Assembly: GCF_036711975.1 (NCBI RefSeq)
Contig: NC_091971.1
Location: 9,431,501-9,495,500 of the forward strand
Source: Onthophagus taurus
Lineage: Eukaryota; Arthropoda; Insecta; Coleoptera; Scarabaeidae
DNA length: 64,000 nucleotides
Reading direction: 5' to 3'
Position numbers and translations under genes: made by a program. The notes under the pieces are model-generated. The model did no database searches, was not told where the DNA came from, and saw only the letters and a program-made list of their open reading frames with translations. Of this stretch, positions 1-9,851 are shown piece by piece (the stretch's first letter is position 1; each line of letters opens with the position of its first letter).

Positions 1-1145
1 CGGTTAACGTTTTAATTACTTACTTCTGATTTCTCAAGTTTTCTTCTTGCTGCGGTTTATAGAGATAAATATCGTTTTTTTTAGTAATTATCTTTCTTGA
101 CATAAAATTGCTTTAAAACAATTATTTGTTAAGTGAATTAGTTCAACTTGTATAAAAAGTTGCATACTATTTAGACGTTTCATTTAAATCTTAAGTATTA
201 ACGTAAATGAAGATAAGGGACTGCTACATCCCGAGAACAGCTCAACGGCCCGTTCGTGACGTCACGCATGGGTAGGCAACTACTATTTCACACTTTGAAT
301 TACCAAATCTATTCGTGTTTTGTAATGATGTTAGTTTGAGACTTAATAAGGTTTATAACCTTTTTATTCTATTGACAATATCTACATGGATCCCTTTGGT
401 AACTTTGGAATCTTTTGGTTGAGACTCTGTAGCAAGGAGATAACGTTTTAAGTCATAAATAAAGCATCTTCCCAAGCAAATAGTACACTTTGTATTATTC
501 ATTAAACTTTTTCACCATTTTCAGTGCGGCCGCAATATTGTCTTGGAAATTTCTTTCATCTTTTATGTTAGTGTCATCACATAAACAAAAATGTCAGTTA
601 CATAATCAATTTCTTCAGGAAATATTTCACATTCTTGCATATACATCTGAAGAGCTCAGTATGGACGTTAAATTCAGCACGTTGTCTAAATTATTCAGGT
701 CTATTTCGCTGCTGAAACAATTTTTAGCACAAAAATTCACCTTGTAGAAACAAATAATCGGAGTAAAATTAGGCACAGAGCGATAAAACCGATAAAACTA
801 TAATCAAAATGTCTTTTGGGAACAATATCACTAACTACAAGTGCCAATTGAGTTAACTGATTATCTCAACAACACGGCAAAACGGAGCCTGTAACATATC
901 CGTTTAATTATGCAAGATAATTATCACGTCGTCGCAAACTCGACCTAAAGGGATATTATCCTTAGAGGATTATTAACCTAACCCTTTAAATTTCCCCAGA
1001 TGATAATACAAATTTTAAAAAATAGAAAATTCCAAAAAAATTTGGTACCCAGGTGGTACAAAGTTTTTTTTATTTTTCGTTTTACCTCGTTCGAAAAAGA
1101 TCGTTTTATCAAAATGTTCTGACAGTTCTCTTTGTTCTTATACAG
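1..1145. other. Non-coding AT-rich flank, probably Schip1 intron
   Basis: No convincing coding exon is seen. The stretch ends in a polypyrimidine tract and TACAG acceptor just before the Schip1 exon at 1146, so at least its right part should be intron. A perfect CRE palindrome (TGACGTCA, 257-264) lies in a locally GC-richer patch. The open frames here (for example 490-747) carry no recognisable domain. Confidence 0.4.
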
Positions 1146-1243
1146 GGAGCTTCGACGTGTACAATATCGAAACGGCGATGCCGAAAATTGATTTAGAAGC
1201 AATCGAGCTGCACCTGAGGGCTGCCAGGGAAGAGGAAAGAAGG
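1146..1243 (+). CDS. Schip1: Schip1 internal exon encoding the conserved pre-core segment
   Basis: This 98-bp exon lies between a TACAG acceptor and a GTAAGT donor. It encodes a segment containing the core PKIDLEAIELHL, which resembles the MDWEALEKHL segment of vertebrate SCHIP1. It enters with two bases completing a codon, so an upstream exon lies outside the window. It ends in phase 0, which matches the exon starting at 10224 (RRTDREEIRRRL). The joined reading then has the same order as vertebrate SCHIP1. The resemblance to the vertebrate protein is from memory of the family, not from a search. If correct, Schip1 starts left of the window and this is part of its long isoform. Confidence 0.7.
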
Positions 1244-2278
1244 GTAAGTTCAAAGCGAAACGTGGTAAATGCGATTCGGTGCGGGACTGTTACAGATTAT
1301 TGAATTTCAATTTGAGAAAGGCAACGTCACCCTGCAAATGGGAAATTACTCTGTGCGGTGGCTAATTGATATTGCTTCGCGAATACTTTTAATTTAAACG
1401 GAAATTAACTTGTCATCAAATTTATCTTATTGAACGAATAAATCGGTGTGCAAAAAATAAAAACTATCTCTCATATAAAACTTATCTGGTTGCAATCATT
1501 CGCAGCGATATATATTTTTCTTTGTTAAAAGAAAACTTTCCTTCATCTCTCAACAATAAGAAAACTTTTTAGAAACTTTCCAGTTTCAACCGACACCCAC
1601 CGCTGAAGCCTTATTTAACAAACTTGTATTAACTTGAAAAAAAAGTTATGCGATAACTTTTTACACGTCACCCATAATCACACCGTTCTTATCGAATTCC
1701 AAATATTAAGTAAAATAAAAATTTCAATTAAAACCAATCTATTTTCGTGTAAACTGTAAAAACCGCACCCACATTATCGAAAATAGACTGTGACAGGCTG
1801 CTAATTGCAGTTCGTTTTCAGAGGTCGAATCACAACGATAAAAAAAATGGAAAAAAATAACCATATCTCTTTTAACTTCAACTATGACCTACTAAATATC
1901 AAATAATGGCCATCTGGTAAACGGTTACATTCGATATCCACGTGCTGTAATCTCTTTTCCAGACAGAGAGTAAATTGTGCAGCGAACGGAAAAAAAATCT
2001 TTTCGAAGAGGTTGTAGGGAGTTACTCTGAATGATACTGGAGTGTTGATGAAACTGAATTATAAACGACGATGAAACGTTTTAGAGGTCAGATCTATGCG
2101 TATGTGAACCGAGCGCAAACTTATTTCGTAAAGTGACGTCATTGTGATCTTATTCACCAATTTCCGCGAGGTACGCTTGGGGTTTTTCAGTGATGTACTG
2201 TTTCTAGTCAACAACAGAGTTATTTAAAGAATATTTTTTCTTTTGTGATATTACGTATTTGTGAGTTTTAAGATTAAA
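1244..2278. other. Schip1 intron with a candidate internal promoter at its right end
   Basis: No coding sequence is recognised. The right end is richer in GC and holds a CRE palindrome and a TCAGT initiator, annotated separately. Otherwise it is plain AT-rich intron. Confidence 0.4.
2134..2191 (+). promoter_or_regulatory. Candidate Schip1 alternative promoter: CRE plus TCAGT initiator
   Basis: A perfect CRE octamer (TGACGTCA) is at 2134-2141. An arthropod-type initiator TCAGT is at 2187-2191, about 50 bp downstream. The first ATG after it (2279) opens a 12-codon frame that stops exactly at a GTAAGA donor. No TATA box or clear DPE is seen. The spacing is promoter-like but no transcript evidence is available. 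Confidence 0.35.
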
Positions 2279-2314
2279 ATGGATTTTAAAAATAAGGAGT
2301 CTTTAAAAAATAAG
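2279..2314 (+). CDS. Schip1: Candidate alternative first coding exon of Schip1 (12 codons)
   Basis: ATG at 2279 opens MDFKNKESLKNK and meets a GTAAGA donor in phase 0. It can therefore splice in frame to the common exon at 10224. It is preceded about 90 bp upstream by a TCAGT initiator. The peptide is very short and lysine-rich, and a chance ATG-to-GT run of this size is possible. Support comes from phase and promoter context only. Confidence 0.35.
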
Positions 2315-2481
2315 GTAAGAAAAAATAAATTTTTTAAATTTTCTTTTAAAGACTCCGTACGATTCCATACAGTAATTCAATAGAGCTGGTTTCATTAAAC
2401 ATAAGGAAGGTCAGGAACTCCCTTGACCTTTACTTGAGTATCAATTATAACGTTTTGACAATCAAAAAGATTAACCTTAAC

Positions 2482-2674
2482 TAGTTGTGTGGGGTCAAAT
2501 AAGTCCTAGTGAGTATTAACCTGTAGCGCACCTCCAACCCTCACTAATATAAGCATGCATGTATTGCATATTACCCACTTGGGATCTACTTGTGCCATAA
2601 GTCTGGTTAAATGAATACTTGAGCTTGGTATGGTATATACTGTGCATTCGGGCCTATTTGACCCCAAGCAACTA
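2482..2674. mobile_element. MITE-like element with inverted termini
   Basis: The left end reads TAGTTGTGTGGGGTCAAATA. The reverse complement of the right end reads TAGTTGCTTGGGGTCAAATA, so the two termini are near-perfect inverted repeats about 193 bp apart. The interior has no reading frame. No clear target-site duplication is visible, so the superfamily is not assigned. It sits in the Schip1 intron. Confidence 0.6.
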
Positions 2675-5100
2675 ATTACAGGTTAATTAAACTATGAAAT
2701 ACATTGTTCTAAGAGGAACCCCGTTGCTCGTCTTAATCAAAGTATTAATACTGCTTTAACTCAATTGATTTTATTAAGAAGTAAATAGTCTTAGAATACT
2801 GTTTGCAGAAGTATAGCTTTATGTATCCACTCTATAATTAATAAGATTCCAACAATGTATTATATACATAAAAAGTATTACACATTAGTCATATTTGATA
2901 TATATAGTGAGGTGGTTAACCTATTGGTGACTAACAAACATGGCGAAACATTACTCGCAATAAGACAATACATATTGAATTGTACTGCGTGTAATCAGTT
3001 GTGGTGAGCCATTCAAAACAATTGGGAGCAATTACTTGCTATTAGGCTTTCAGTTCATTGTTTTTAGTTGACTTTTTAAATGTATGACGTTATTAAACTT
3101 TATATATAGAATATTAACATAAATATACTAAATATACATGCCATTTGCTACAAAGATACGTAACACTTTGCATAAAAAGTGTTTTTTTCTAAAAAACATT
3201 GTTTTGTAGAATTTGTGGCTACAATTTTACACCACCCACGTTACTCTAACCACTATTATACACGTTTTCATATTTTATGAATCATCTAATAAGGTATTAT
3301 TCAAATACCTGTCAAGCTAATTTCAAATAATTGAGAATAACTTCATTTTAAACATAGTTTAATCTTTCGCTAAGAAAAGAGATAGAATACAACTTTACAA
3401 ATTGAAACTTGTTCATGAATGACTTAAGCTTATCAACAACAGAAAAGTGAGATGTACGTTTACATCGTAAACTTAGAAACACATGTTTAGAAATTACGAT
3501 AACAAATCAATAACTACCATGTTTCCCAATCATTACGCATGCTCCATTTGAGCATATACGCACCTCATCTAATATAAGCCATGCTTTACAATCAGATTGT
3601 TGACAGTGGTAAATATATCGACCAATATGCTAGAGATAAGGTGCCCACAAAATGAAAATTCTTCCTTTATTTGATATGATCCTAACATCAATTTTATTCT
3701 ACGACGCACAGTCTTATTAGAAAGTGAGGCAGACTCTAACCGTTTAACTTAATTTTTTCCGAAAGCACAATAGTTCGCAATTCTTACAAGGTGATACAAG
3801 CTTTTCCCAGATAATTTGGTCCTTTCCATATTTAGGTGTTCTGAAACTCAAAAAAAACAGCTTTATGTGTACTCTCGCAGCTTCTGGAACGAAGTTACTT
3901 TTTTGGCTCTTTTTAAGCTTCAAGTTCCTTTTTTAACAAATTCTAATGGTTTTTCCAAGAAGATATTTTTCATAGATTTGTTCCAGAAATACATACTATT
4001 CAATAAAACATATAAAATGCAGACGAATCAGAAGTTCGATAAGTAAGATCTTCTAGTAGTGGAAGAAAATGAAGTTGTAATACTATAAACTAAGTTGTGT
4101 ATAATCAAAATCAAGTTGTTATGAAGTAGAACCAATTTGAAGTGATGTCAGAAAAGAGCAAAGATACAACCTTTGCTTTATTAAATCATCTTAGGTTGAT
4201 CTTAGATTCAATCCACTATTTTATAACTTGCAACATAACGAAAAGTGAATACCATTTACGAAAATTGTTGGCTATTCAACCTGACCCAGATGTTCAGCTG
4301 CAGATACAGGAAAATATGCATTACCTTTTTGACATAAAGGACTTTAAACATAAAAAAAATCTTAGAGATACCATATCTAAGCTCGGCTTTCAAAGTGTGA
4401 CGTAGTATTAAAGTATCAAAAAGATTATCTTCCATTTACTTGAAATATGAAAAACCTCTAGATGGACCCAAACCACTTCGCATTGAAAACTTTCAAAAGT
4501 ACTTCCTAAAAGAAATCCAGACGACAACGTTATAAGTCTACTTGTTTTAGTAACAATTTGTTACAAACGAGCTATAATCACCTGACCATGTTAGAAACAT
4601 AACATAACCGTGTTTTGAAGATAAATAGAATGTCAAAATTGTACGTTACAGCTTTACAAAGCTCTATGCGTTCAGTTGGTGAAAGAAGTATGATCTGAGT
4701 ATTCCAAAAACTCAGAAAATACTCATTTTCATCTCATAGATTACCTGAGTTAACAAACTATCGTTACCGAATTATTCGAATCCATTTACACACCAGGAAG
4801 GAGAGAGTAAGTTGTACAGTTTCGACACATTGAACTTTTCAATACTTCAGGATGCGGTACGATTGGCGCAACATCGAATACTGCAAGATAATCAATGACA
4901 GTTGTGCAAGAGTTGGTGGATAATTGTGTTGGCTAATAACACTGAATGATTTAAATCACAGAATTCAAGATGAACAAAATGTTTTTTTGTTACTGAATGT
5001 TTGAAAAATGATTTTTATATATTTAAATTAATATTTGTTAAGTTTTGGCAGAAACATTTTTAATTTAGAGCTAACTTAATTGCCGTCTACAATATGCATA
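2675..5100. other. AT-rich intronic stretch without recognised gene
   Basis: Two open frames occur (3816-4046 and 4142-4405, both +). The second is 87 codons and fairly polar, and could be a decayed element or a small gene, but it matches no family I know. No flanking terminal repeats are seen. The rest is plain AT-rich sequence. Confidence 0.3.
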
Positions 5101-5151
5101 AAGTATAATATCCATAAAGTTTTTTCATACGAAGAAAATAATATAAACAAA

Positions 5152-5718
5152 TTACACAGCACGTAAAGTACTCCTTCTTGATGTTGACTTTCTTTGCGAA
5201 CATTCTTCATTCGAAATGTCATATTCTTTTCGCTTTTCTTGCACTTTTACTTCAGGTATTTTATTCGTAGGATCCTTCCCACTAAGAATTTGCCTTTTCA
5301 TCTCCATAATATTATTTTCTTTTTGCTTATTATACTCGTACAGTAATTTTCTAATTTTTTCATCATCAATTGATTGCCGTGACAAACCAATACCAACAGG
5401 AACCGGATTCGGAGGGATTTTTAACGAAGCATCTTTAAGTTGAGGTTCTTTTTTAATATTCACCGGGGTCGTTTTGATTTTTCTCAAATCTCGATAATAA
5501 GGTAATTGTAACCTATCTATCCATATATCTTTACATTTATGCGGTTCGCTTGATGTGCACATCTTAAATCGTTTCTTATGCAGTTTTGAAATTTCTTCTT
5601 GTTTCAGCAGCGGAATTGCTGGTTTTCTCAGAAACTCCTCATACATTCTCACTGCTCGAACTGCTAATTTCTTGATATAAACCGGGATTCTTAAGATGTT
5701 TAGTAGGAGAGACGACAT
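5152..5718 (-). CDS. Nested single-exon gene, uncharacterised basic 188-aa protein
   Basis: An uninterrupted 188-codon frame runs antisense within a Schip1 intron. The product is very basic. A hydrophobic N-terminus (about residues 4-25) is followed by a lysine-rich middle, a proline patch (IPPNPVPVGIG, around residue 100) and a serine/arginine/lysine tail. There are two or three Cys but no zinc motif. I do not recognise a domain. Length, composition and lack of transposon features favour a real nested gene over chance. Small intronless genes nested in introns are often tissue-restricted, but that is inference. The ATG at 5718 is the first in frame, and AATAAA-like sequence occurs downstream on the minus strand. 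Confidence 0.5.
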   Translation of the reverse strand: MSSLLLNILRIPVYIKKLAVRAVRMYEEFLRKPAIPLLKQEEISKLHKKRFKMCTSSEPHKCKDIWIDRLQLPYYRDLRKIKTTPVNIKKEPQLKDASLKIPPNPVPVGIGLSRQSIDDEKIRKLLYEYNKQKENNIMEMKRQILSGKDPTNKIPEVKVQEKRKEYDISNEECSQRKSTSRRSTLRAV

Positions 5719-6679
5719 TTCAAGAATTTTGTGTCAATATGACAAATTAAAAAATTGTTATTACTTTGTTGATCATTTTTAATCACAATAAAAGTTTAGG
5801 TTGTCGTAGATGATATTATCTTTCGCAAAACACGATTAAGATTTACTTCGAATCAAAAATTATTATATAAAATTTTTAATTTAAAAAACAATAAAATAAA
5901 ATAAAACGTGTTATAATCACCTCGCATGTTTTTATGATAACATAAAAACCGGGTGATAATTCCGGCTTCTTTACCTAAATACAATATGTAAAAGCATAAG
6001 CGCAAAAGCATAATTAAACGATTAACCGATATCTTATCAGAAAAGGTTTTGATAAAAATATCCACAGCTAACACCACATTCCCAACGCACTGTGCAACAC
6101 ATAAACAATCAACACGTTTTTCGTTATATTTATAGCAAAAAGTACAAGAAAAGTTTGAAAGTTTAACGTGAAGTGATTTAAAAAAAATGATGCGTGAATA
6201 CATTTTAGATGATAAAAACCCAGAACATCAAAATTTAAAGTTAACCCCAATGTTTTCAGATTTATTTATGGTAAACCTTTTTTCATCCTCAATTAATAAT
6301 AATTACCCTATTCTATGTAAATGAAAACGAAACCAACTTTCTAAAAAAACACAATTCTATTATGTATCACATTAGAAAATTCTGCAACAAACCTCGATTC
6401 TGTGTTCTGGTCTGAGGAACACAGTATGAATCATCGTTTTCTGCTGTACTTCGCGTTGTGGTGTATTTTTCGCCACGTCTAGCGGTAAAAAAATTTTTTC
6501 TCTTTTTAACAAAACACAAAAAAAAATCATCAAAATACAGTAGTTAGTACAGTTAACTTCTTCCTGTCTCAAGACTGACGCGGTCGTTAGCTTTCGTTCT
6601 TCGTTAATGGTTAGTTGGTTCGCGTTGTTTATTCCGATAACGTTGTCTATGGTGTTTCCGTTTTGAAATTGATAAAATA
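5719..6679. other. Intronic/upstream stretch before the 6680 exon
   Basis: No gene recognised. Several overlapping antisense open frames (5853-6806) share no domain and include the complement of the 6680 exon, so they look incidental. Positions 6560-6680 are GC-richer, compatible with a 5' leader for the exon that follows. Confidence 0.3.
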
Positions 6680-6790
6680 ATGTCCACGTTGAAACGAAAA
6701 CGACATTACAAGAAGGATACTTGTTATTTAAAAGATTTGTATACTTTAACTTTTGATAATCATGAATCGTTGGAAAGTTTAGGAGAAATC
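6680..6790 (+). CDS. Schip1: Candidate alternative first coding exon of Schip1 (37 codons)
   Basis: The frame begins MSTLKRKRHYKKD and ends LESLGEI at a perfect GTAAGT donor, phase 0. It therefore fits the shared exon at 10224. The N-terminus is strongly basic, then becomes acidic. It has no homology I recognise, as expected for a lineage-specific alternative N-terminus. Two alternatives are a separate gene whose later exons I missed, or chance. Phase agreement with the other start exons is the main support. Confidence 0.45.
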
Positions 6791-7139
6791 GTAAGTAAAT
6801 TAACAATTTATTTTTGTTTTAATATAATTAATTATAAATCAATTAAATTTTTGAAAATCTTTATTTGTAAGTCGTAGATAATGATTTTAATAGAGTTAAA
6901 GTTCAGATATAGTTATCATATGAACGGTTGTCCATTATTGTAGAGTATTTTTTCTGCAATTTTTTGTGGATCATCTCATTAGACTAATATTTAAATAAAG
7001 GCAGAATTGAAAAAGATTTAAAGGTGAAGAGTCTAAACGAAAATAATGAGGTTAGCCAATCTGGAAGTTCAAAAATCAATTGTATCATCATTATAAAGAA
7101 GAATCTTACATACGGTATAATTTTATCATAAATTAAATG

Positions 7140-7850
7140 AAACTCACAGGATTAGAAAAAGAATAACACAAGAAAGCTATGCCAATCAAGTGGACGTTCT
7201 TAGCAATCTTCCAGCCCTCCTCTTTTATGTCCAGTATCTTTCTTGCTTTTACAGTCTCTTTCCAGTCTTCCTTCCGTTTTTCAAGTCTCTGTTCAAGTTC
7301 TTCTATTACCAGTCTCTTTCTAGTGTAGTTCTTGTCCTTTCTCGCCTTTACAGTGTTTTTCCGTTCTTTCTCCATTCTCTCTCCTTTCTGCCCAGCCTCC
7401 TTCGTGTATTTCCAATCTATATTCAGTGTTCTCTCCTCGTTCTACACTAAGTTCAATCTCTTTCTAGTATTACCATCCTCTTGCCAGTTTATTTCCCCTC
7501 TATTTACTCCCTTTCTTGCCTAAACAGCATCTTTCCAACCTCTTATCATAGTTAGCAGTCTCCTTTCCTCTTACTAATTTCCTGTCTATGTTAGTTTTTT
7601 ATCAGGTTTCGTGTTTTCTCCAGCCTACCTTCTTCCAGCTATCTCTGCTTCCTGTGTTAGACTTTTGCATCTATTAACAGTCTTCTTCTGGTTTGTCTAG
7701 TATTATTCTTGCCTCCAGAGTCTTTTTCCACTTCACCCCCTCTTCTCTGCCCAGCCTTTTTCTACTGTTTCTAGTCTTTCTGCTTTTACAAGTTTCCTTC
7801 TTGGGTTTTTCAGTTTTTGTTCAATTCCTTTCTTCTATCGCCATTTTCGG
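7140..7850. repeat. Pyrimidine-rich degenerate tandem repeat, copy 1
   Basis: About 700 bp with a strong C+T bias on the plus strand, built from variations of CCAGTCTCTTTC and TTTACAGTCTC. The antisense frame (7133-7375) reads as a lysine/glutamate-rich repeat (TVKARK, KRKEDWKE), a by-product of the bias. A related block follows at 8440-8800. I see no sign that either is translated. Confidence 0.55.
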
Positions 7851-8439
7851 GCATGATCATGCAAAGCAGAATGAAAAGATCACTCTTTATGGATATTATT
7901 CATCATTAAAGTACCCGGCATATTTTATAAATCGCACTTAACCCAACGAAACGGAAAATTTTAAAAATTACGGATCAGATAAAAAATAGATAAAATTTCT
8001 TCGATGATCCATGCAAGGATGATAAAGCTGATCCCTCCTCCCACTCTGAGGGTAAATCACGAATAATTTTTAAATTTTACATGGAAACATTCTTAATTCG
8101 AAGGAATTTAAATTTGACGGCTGGTGTTATTAGAATTCAAAAGCAATGTTTTAATAGACGCACGGCATAACCCGGAAGTTTCTAGTTTTAATTTAATTTC
8201 TGGAAAAATTCGTGTTGTCGAATATTCGAATAATCAAATTACACTTGACGCGCTGTCGAGATCTGTACAAGTATGTCGCTACTAATCGATAAGTGCATCA
8301 AACTGGTCACCACTTCAAACATTTAATTTAATTGAGTGGTAAATAACAAGGTTATGCAGCGAAAACAAAAACTATTTATTATATAGCGTTGATTTCTAAC
8401 TACAATTAAAAAGTTCCATTTCAAATTTAAAAGTTGTCC

Positions 8440-8800
8440 CACGCCCATGACAAAACCAACTTTGCAAAAATTGAAAGAGGCCAAAAGTCTCATTTGTCTG
8501 TACAAATCTCTTCACTCATCTCCTTGTCTTGTCTTTCTAGTTTTGTTTAATCTCTTTCTAATTGCCAATTTCTTTTTTTCTTTCCAATCTCTGCTCAGTT
8601 TCTGTTACGAATCCCCTTCCAGACTCTCTCTTGCTTAAAAGAACATGGGACGGTTTCTATGCTAAATTTAGTCCCTTTCTACTATTATTAATTTTCTGCT
8701 AGACTTTCTATTTTCTGTTTTGTAGCTTTCGTATTTATCCAGCCTTTTTCCACCTCTGTGTTGTCTTTTTCTTTTCTAATGAGTTTCTTCTATATCGTAT
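8440..8800. repeat. Pyrimidine-rich degenerate repeat, copy 2
   Basis: This has the same C+T bias and the same TCTCTTTCTAATTGCCA-like units as the 7140-7850 block, separated by about 600 bp of ordinary AT-rich sequence. It directly precedes the Tc1-like remnant. Confidence 0.4.
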
Positions 8801-9210
8801 CTTCGTATCTTCCAATCGAGCATGTTTGGGAGCTTTTGGAACGAAAGATGCGTAAATCACAGTTGCGAAAACACTGAAATCTGCGTTAGTCGTATCTTGA
8901 GCTGAAATAACAGCAAAAAGACAACAAACTTAGTTGCTTCAATGCCACGACGCTTGCGTGCTGTTATAGAAGCTCACATGTATTTATTTTGAGTTAAAAA
9001 CTACTGTGTATGTATACTTTTGTCCTATTAATTTTTGTATTATTTTTTTAAATTAGCTGTTGTAGTAGCTGTTGAGCGATTTGTGTTTTGTTCTTTTTTG
9101 TAATATATAAGTATCTCTAATCACACTGTAATATTAATTTTTTGTTATCTTATTGCGTTGTACAAGAACCTCATAATTCAATGCTGTATGTAGACTTTTG
9201 TCCGCCACTG
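8800..9210 (+). mobile_element. 3' end of a decayed Tc1-like transposon with IR/DR-type terminus
   Basis: The plus strand encodes PIEHVWELLERKMRKSQLRK and, in another frame, SMPRRLRAVIEAH. Both are typical of the C-terminus of Tc1-family transposases, so a frameshift and stops lie between them. After the coding remnant, a TGTATGTATACTTTTGTCC motif at about 9005-9025 recurs as TGTATGTAGACTTTTGTCC at 9184-9203. That gives two direct repeats about 180 bp apart, the arrangement of IR/DR Tc1 elements. The outer copy ends ...GCCACTG followed by TA (9211-9212), the expected target. The 5' half is absent. Confidence 0.7.
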
Positions 9211-9851
9211 TAGGTATTAAACCAAAATCACATTGTATAATTGATTGTTTATAATTCTCTAATACAATAATTGGTATTAAAGTTTCTATGGCATAATCAA
9301 TTATTATTATCTTAATAACTTTTTTTTTATTATTAATTAACTTTATATTCAATATCATTACGCTAACTTCACATCAACAAACTTTCTTTTTAGGTTAAAT
9401 TTTGACATTTAACATAACCATTTAAATAAATTTAGGTTATCTTAACTTTTAAAATAATAATTTTTAACTTTTTTTAATAAATAATTCTATCAAATCTTTT
9501 TTATTTATTTAATTTTACATCAGACAACCAAACAAGCTTTTGGCCCGCATTCACATTTCAAGAGAAGGGACAGGTGTTTCAAAAATAATCCCTTCTCACT
9601 CCTCACTATAGACTTCCGATACTTTTACCTTGTTTACCTTAAAGACCTCACGTGCGCTTAACGTTTTCACTCCTTACAACTCACAAAAGTGACCTTTGTT
9701 TATTTATTTATATTTTTTAACTGATACCACCGTGAGTTTCGTTCTCGTTTTCGTCACGTTTTAAATATCACCGAGTAGTGTTAAGTGAGACAACGTTTCA
9801 ACGCATCAATCACGGTTTTTTTAAACTATCAAAGAAAAATTATTTAAAAAA

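Noticed and set aside
978-1253. 91-codon antisense frame
   Set aside because: Lies over the conserved plus-strand Schip1 exon and shows no domain.
7133-7375. Lys/Glu-rich antisense frame resembling a coiled coil
   Set aside because: Composition is fully explained by the C+T-biased repeat; no promoter, splice or homology support.
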